Positions 60,194 to 64,000 of a stretch of DNA of 64,000 bases are shown here, piece by piece; positions within the stretch are counted from its first letter, which is position 1; each line of letters begins with the position of its first letter. Both the position numbers and the translations under genes were made by a program. The notes under the pieces were generated by a model. It saw nothing but the letters and a program-made list of their open reading frames with translations, was not told where the DNA came from and searched no databases. Source of the DNA: JABDQA01 sp963824415. Lineage in GTDB: Bacteria; Desulfobacterota; Desulfobulbia; Desulfobulbales; Desulfocapsaceae. The stretch spans positions 331,320 to 395,319 of the forward strand of contig CAWGPM010000001.1 in assembly GCA_963824415.1 (NCBI GenBank), read 5' to 3'.

Positions 60194-60310
60194 AATCGGC
60201 GGCGACCTACTCTCCCACATAGTCACCCATGCAGTACCATCGGCGCAGAAGAGCTTAACTACCGTGTTCGGAATGGAAACGGGTGGAGCCTCTTCGCTAT
60301 GACCACCGAA
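60194..60310 (-). rRNA. rrf: 5S ribosomal RNA
   Basis: The minus strand reads TCGGTGGTCATAGCGAAGAG, then CCGTTTCCATTCCGAACACG and ends TAGGTCGCCGCCGA. This is a complete 5S rRNA of about 115 nt with complementary ends. Last gene of the operon. Confidence 0.96.
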
Positions 60311-60314
60311 AATC

Positions 60315-60344
60315 TCAATCGATCAATCGATCAATCGATCGATT
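60315..60344. repeat. Short tandem repeat in the 23S-5S spacer
   Basis: Three exact units of TCAATCGA (60315-60338) followed by TCGATT, just before (minus-strand sense) the 5S gene. Self-complementary in part, so it may form a hairpin. Confidence 0.85.
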
Positions 60345-60355
60345 ATAATAAATCG

Positions 60356-60380
60356 ACAATCAAACAGTAGAGTAAGCCCA
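60356..60380 (-). other. 3' arm of the pre-23S processing stem
   Basis: About 25 nt downstream of the 23S 3' end. It is complementary, with one bulge and one mismatch or wobble, to 63963-63986 upstream of the 23S 5' end. Together they would form the double-stranded stalk cut by RNase III. Confidence 0.75.
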
Positions 60381-60534
60381 GCAGCGGCTCTATCAAAAAA
60401 ATATGGATAAGCCTCACGGCACATTAGTATCGGTAAGCTCCATGTGTTGCCACACTTCCACACCCGACCTATCAACGTTGTCGTCTCCAACGTGCCTTCA
60501 GATGGCGGCTAAGCCATGGGATATCTTATCTTGG

Positions 60535-60588
<54 letters not shown>

Positions 60589-60625
60589 CCAGCAATGCCC
60601 CTGGCGGAACAACTGGTACACCATC

Positions 60626-60658
<33 letters not shown>

Positions 60659-60774
60659 AAGATCTCCTCAAATATCCTGCGCCCGCAACAGATAAGGACC
60701 AAACTGTCTCACGACGTTTTAAACCCAGCTCGCGTACCACTTTAATTGGCGAACAGCCAAACCCTTGGGACCTG

Positions 60775-60829
<55 letters not shown>

Positions 60830-60833
60830 ATGG

Positions 60834-60888
<55 letters not shown>

Positions 60889-61038
60889 CGACCCTTCCAT
60901 GCGGAATCGCCGGATCACTAAGACCTAGTTTCCTACCTGCTCGACGTGTCCGTCTCGCAGTCAAGCTCCCTTATGCCTTTACACTCTACGGCTGGTTTCC
61001 AATCAGCCTGAGGGAACCATCGCGCGCCTCCGTTACGC

Positions 61039-61070
<32 letters not shown>

Positions 61071-61328
61071 ACCAGACAATGTCCCGGATCCGGATTACGG
61101 ACCACGGTTAGATTCCTAAGATAGCAAGGGTGGTATTTCAAGGGCGACTCCATGCACACTGGCGTGCACACTTCAAAGTCTCCCACCTATCCTACACATG
61201 CTACCTCAAAAACCAATGCCAAGCTGTAGTAAAGGTTCACGGGGTCTTTCTGTCTTGTTGCGGGTAACCGGCATCTTCACCGGTACTACAGTTTCGCTGA
61301 GTCTCTGGTTGAGACAGTGGGGAAATCG

Positions 61329-61420
<92 letters not shown>

Positions 61421-61503
61421 GTTCACTGCTTCGCTTACGCTGACAGGTCCCCTTAACCTTCCGGCACCGGGCAGGCGTCAGACCCTATACTTCGTCTTTC
61501 GAC

Positions 61504-61537
<34 letters not shown>

Positions 61538-62135
61538 TCCCCCCATTTCACTGCAACCTGACTTGGCTCATTCATGTATACAAAATCACCATGCAGGCAC
61601 ACCTTCTCCCGAAGTTACGGTGCTATTTTGCCGAGTTCCTTAACCAGAGTTCTCTCAAGCGCCTTGGTATACTCTACCAGCCTACCTGTGTCGGTTTGCG
61701 GTACGGTCACCAGCATGACTAGATACGAGGCTTTTCCTGGAAGCAGGGAATCAACCACTTTGCTGTCAATTAAGACATCGTCATCACGTCTCAGTGTTAT
61801 ACAAGGACCCGGATTTTCCAAAGTCCTCCACCTACACGCTTGAACCGGCTATTCCAACAGCCGGATGGCCTATCCTTCTCCGTCCCCCCTTATCATCAAA
61901 CATCATGCCAGCGGTACAGGAATATTAACCTGTTTCCCATCGACTACGCCTCTCGGCCTCGCCTTAGGAGCCGACTAACCCTGAGCAGATTAACTTGACT
62001 ACAGGAAACCTTAGGCTTTCGGCGTGAGGGTTTCTCACCCTCATTATCGCTACTCGTGTCAACATAAGCTCTTGCAGGACCTCCAGCGCTCCTTTCGGTA
62101 CACCTTCTCAGGCAACTGCAATGTTCTCCTACCGC

Positions 62136-62599
62136 ATCAGAAGACAGAAGACAGAAGACAGAAGTCAGAATAGTTTGGCGCTAACGCGCTTGATAAAACG
62201 TTAAACTATTCCCAATTTCTGTACAAACCCTGGAGCATTTTGGAGAGCTCTTGATACTCATCTCGCCATCTACTCCAGTTTTCTGCTTCTATCAAAGACA
62301 AATCCAGGCAGTATCGAAGCCAGACTCTCATCTCATCGCTGGAACCAATCGCCATTATTATATAACGCTTGAATTCCGCTTTTGAATGGTGTTGCTTGCC
62401 AAACCCTTCTGCGATGTTCGCGCAAATGGATTTGCTTGCTCGTCGTATCTGATCAGCCAAACCATATTGTTCACTTTTAGGAAAATTCCAGGCTGCGCTT
62501 GTGAATTTCTAAAGAGATCTTGTAGGCTCGCTGAAACACCTCCAATTCCTCAAATGAGGTAATCATCTGTCCTCTGTCCTCTGTATTCTGTCTTCTGAT
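62136..62599 (-). other. Intervening sequence (IVS) in 23S rRNA helix 45
   Basis: 464 bp bounded by a perfect 14-bp inverted repeat (ATCAGAAGACAGAA at 62136-62149, TTCTGTCTTCTGAT at 62586-62599). Imperfect AGACAGA-type repeats extend the stem inwards. It sits between GAAGCTACGGGT and GCGGTAGGAGAACATT of the rRNA, the position of helix 45. Such insertions are excised by RNase III without religation. It carries a remnant of the IVS protein gene. Confidence 0.9.
62206..62566 (-). pseudogene. 23S rRNA-intervening-sequence protein (four-helix bundle), frameshifted
   Basis: From ATG 62566 the product reads MITSFEELEVFQRAYKISLE, IHKRSLEFS and then a stop. The second frame continues LADQIRRASKSICANIAEGF, GKQHHSKAEFKRYI and EMRVWLRYCLDLSLI, which are diagnostic of the IVS-protein family (PF05635). 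One extra T in the T4 tract near 62477-62480 explains the break; removing it gives about 119 aa, the normal length. These proteins form pentamers, and their role in the rRNA insertion is unclear. Confidence 0.88.
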
Positions 62600-62655
62600 A
62601 CCCGTAGCTTCGGTACTATGCTTAGCCCCGTTACATTTTCGGCGCAGATTCATTA

Positions 62656-62688
<33 letters not shown>

Positions 62689-62968
62689 TGCTGCTTCTAA
62701 GCCAACCTCCTGGTTGTATCAACAATTCCACCTCCTTTCCCACTGAGCATAGATTTAGGGACCTTAGCTGACGGTCTGGGCTGTTTCCCTTTCGACCATG
62801 GAACTTATCTCCCACAGACTGACTCCCACACTAAAACTTGACGGCATTCGGAGTTTGAAAAGGGTTGGTAATCCGGTGGGACCCCTAGCCTTGTCAGTGC
62901 TCTACCTCCGCCAGTCATCATGCGAGGCTATACCTAAATATATTTCGGAGAAAACCAGCTATTACCGA

Positions 62969-63005
<37 letters not shown>

Positions 63006-63283
63006 GAACAGTTTTCAACCTATATCGGTTCGGGCCTCCATCTCGTGTTACCGAGACTTCACCCTGGCCATGGATAGATCACCCGGTTTCGGGTCTACCG
63101 CATACAACTAAGACGCCCTCTTAAGACTCGCTTTCGCTCCGGCTCCACCTCGCGGCTTAACCTCGCTGCACACGGTAACTCGTTGACTCATTATGCAAAA
63201 GGCACGCGGTCACCCTGTCCGAAGACATAGGGCTCCCACTGCTTGTAAGCTAACGGTTTCAGTTTCTATTTCACTCCCCTTCC

Positions 63284-63314
<31 letters not shown>

Positions 63315-63812
63315 CGTTCACTATCGGTCATCGGGTAGTATTTAGCCTTGGAAGATGGTCCTCCCAGATTCCCACAAGGTTTCACGTGTCTCGTGGTACT
63401 CAGGAACTCCCGGAGGCGTATCTGTATTTTATGTACCGGACTATCACCGTCTCTGGTCGGCCTTTCCATACCGTTCCACTATACAGATAACGTCCCCCTG
63501 ATGGGGTCCTACAACCCCGGATACCGAAGTATCCGGTTTGGGCTGATCCGCGTTCGCTCGCCGCTACTGACGGAATCTCAATTGATTTCTACTCCTGCGG
63601 GTACTTAGATGTTTCAGTTCCCCGCGTTCGCCTCATCCACCTATGTATTCAGTGCATGATGACAGGATATGACTCCTGCCGGGTTGCCCCATTCGGAAAC
63701 CTCCGGATCAAAGCGTGTTAACCGCTCCCCGAAGCTTATCGCAGCTTGCCGCGTCCTTCATCGCCTCCCGATGCCAAGGCATTCGCCGTTAGCCCTTAGT
63801 AGCTTATCCATA

Positions 63813-64000
63813 AAACCTGATAAAACTATTGATTAGTCTTCGACTCGCATCGAAGACAAACTCAGCTACTGTAACCTCCAGGTACCCGTGGGTATGTCCG
63901 AAAACACATGGTGCGGTGGCCCAGGATATATAAGACCGGTGCACCCCCACCCTGGAGGATTTGGGTTACTCTACTATTTGATTGTCAAAGAGCATCGCTT
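63813..64000 (-). other. Spacer upstream of 23S rRNA with boxA and processing arm
   Basis: This is part of the 16S-23S spacer. No tRNA is seen in the portion present. On the minus strand TGCTCTTTGACAA (63994-63982) matches the rrn boxA antitermination element. The following GACAATCAAATAGTAGAG (63986 downward) pairs with 60356-60380. The hairpin GTCTTCGATGCGAGTCGAAGAC lies nearer the 23S start; only its arms GTCTTCGA and TCGAAGAC are complementary. Confidence 0.75.

Noticed and set aside
62138..62171. AGACAGA tandem repeats as a microsatellite or CRISPR-like array
   Set aside because: They are the left arm of the IVS stem and pair with the matching right arm; there are no spacers.

Overview
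The window looks like a chromosomal segment of an anaerobic, respiratory or sulfur-metabolising bacterium of the Desulfobacterota (Desulfobulbales-like). The evidence is a soluble NAD-linked selenocysteine formate dehydrogenase, a CooT/His-tail nickel-handling pair, small Cys-rich zinc proteins, an Mrp-type antiporter operon with a stand-alone MbhD domain, a second (mitochondrial/spirochaete-like) EF-G, and an RNase Y next to zapA. The taxonomic placement is inference from gene content. Gene density is high, with short operons on both strands. No phage, transposase, integrase or CRISPR array was seen.

Layout: 1-3.5 kb holds the start of a YihY/BrkB-type membrane protein gene, moaE, mltD and a Nudix hydrolase. 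3.5-8.2 kb is a cell-division/RNA block (zapB-like, zapA, 6S RNA, rny, tyrS). 8.2-13.3 kb (minus) is a three-gene NuoE/NuoF/FdhA formate dehydrogenase operon; its large subunit reads through an in-frame UGA (Sec) followed by a SECIS hairpin. 13.7-14.8 kb has CooT, a protein with nine C-terminal histidines, and two tiny zinc-binding proteins. 15-20 kb has a cytidylate-kinase-like protein, folD, a nitroreductase, and a PilZ plus EAL-HDOD pair. 20-23 kb has a SulP transporter with an unusual coiled-coil insertion, co-directional with a beta-carbonic anhydrase. 23.6-27.6 kb has EF-G, an orphan P-loop ATPase, a eukaryote-type HisA and a small RHH-like protein. 27.8-35.3 kb is an Mrp-like antiporter operon with three proton-pumping (D-type) subunits.

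35-49 kb is mostly housekeeping: an HDOD protein, exonuclease, arfB, pyk, pdxH, rtcB, a split pseudouridine synthase, srkA, a spermidine-synthase-like methyltransferase, an SLOG/ferredoxin-nitroreductase/RapZ-C operon, an aldo-keto reductase and gloB. 49.5-52.2 kb is a three-gene ABC importer of the TrpXYZ type. 52.3-59.4 kb has hsp20 divergent from a tandem ribbon-helix-helix protein with a palindrome around its own -10 box, mdh, a macrodomain-sirtuin pair, an aminotransferase and tag. 60.1-64 kb is the distal part of an rRNA operon on the minus strand (23S then 5S); its 23S gene carries a 464-bp intervening sequence with a broken IVP gene.

Two families of short intergenic repeats with terminal inverted repeats are present: family A, about 144 bp, three copies; family B, 110-120 bp, two copies. 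Three genes (mrpF, the ABC substrate-binding protein and the IVS protein) each show a one-base frameshift in or near a short homopolymer close to the N-terminus. This may mean sequence errors or real lesions.
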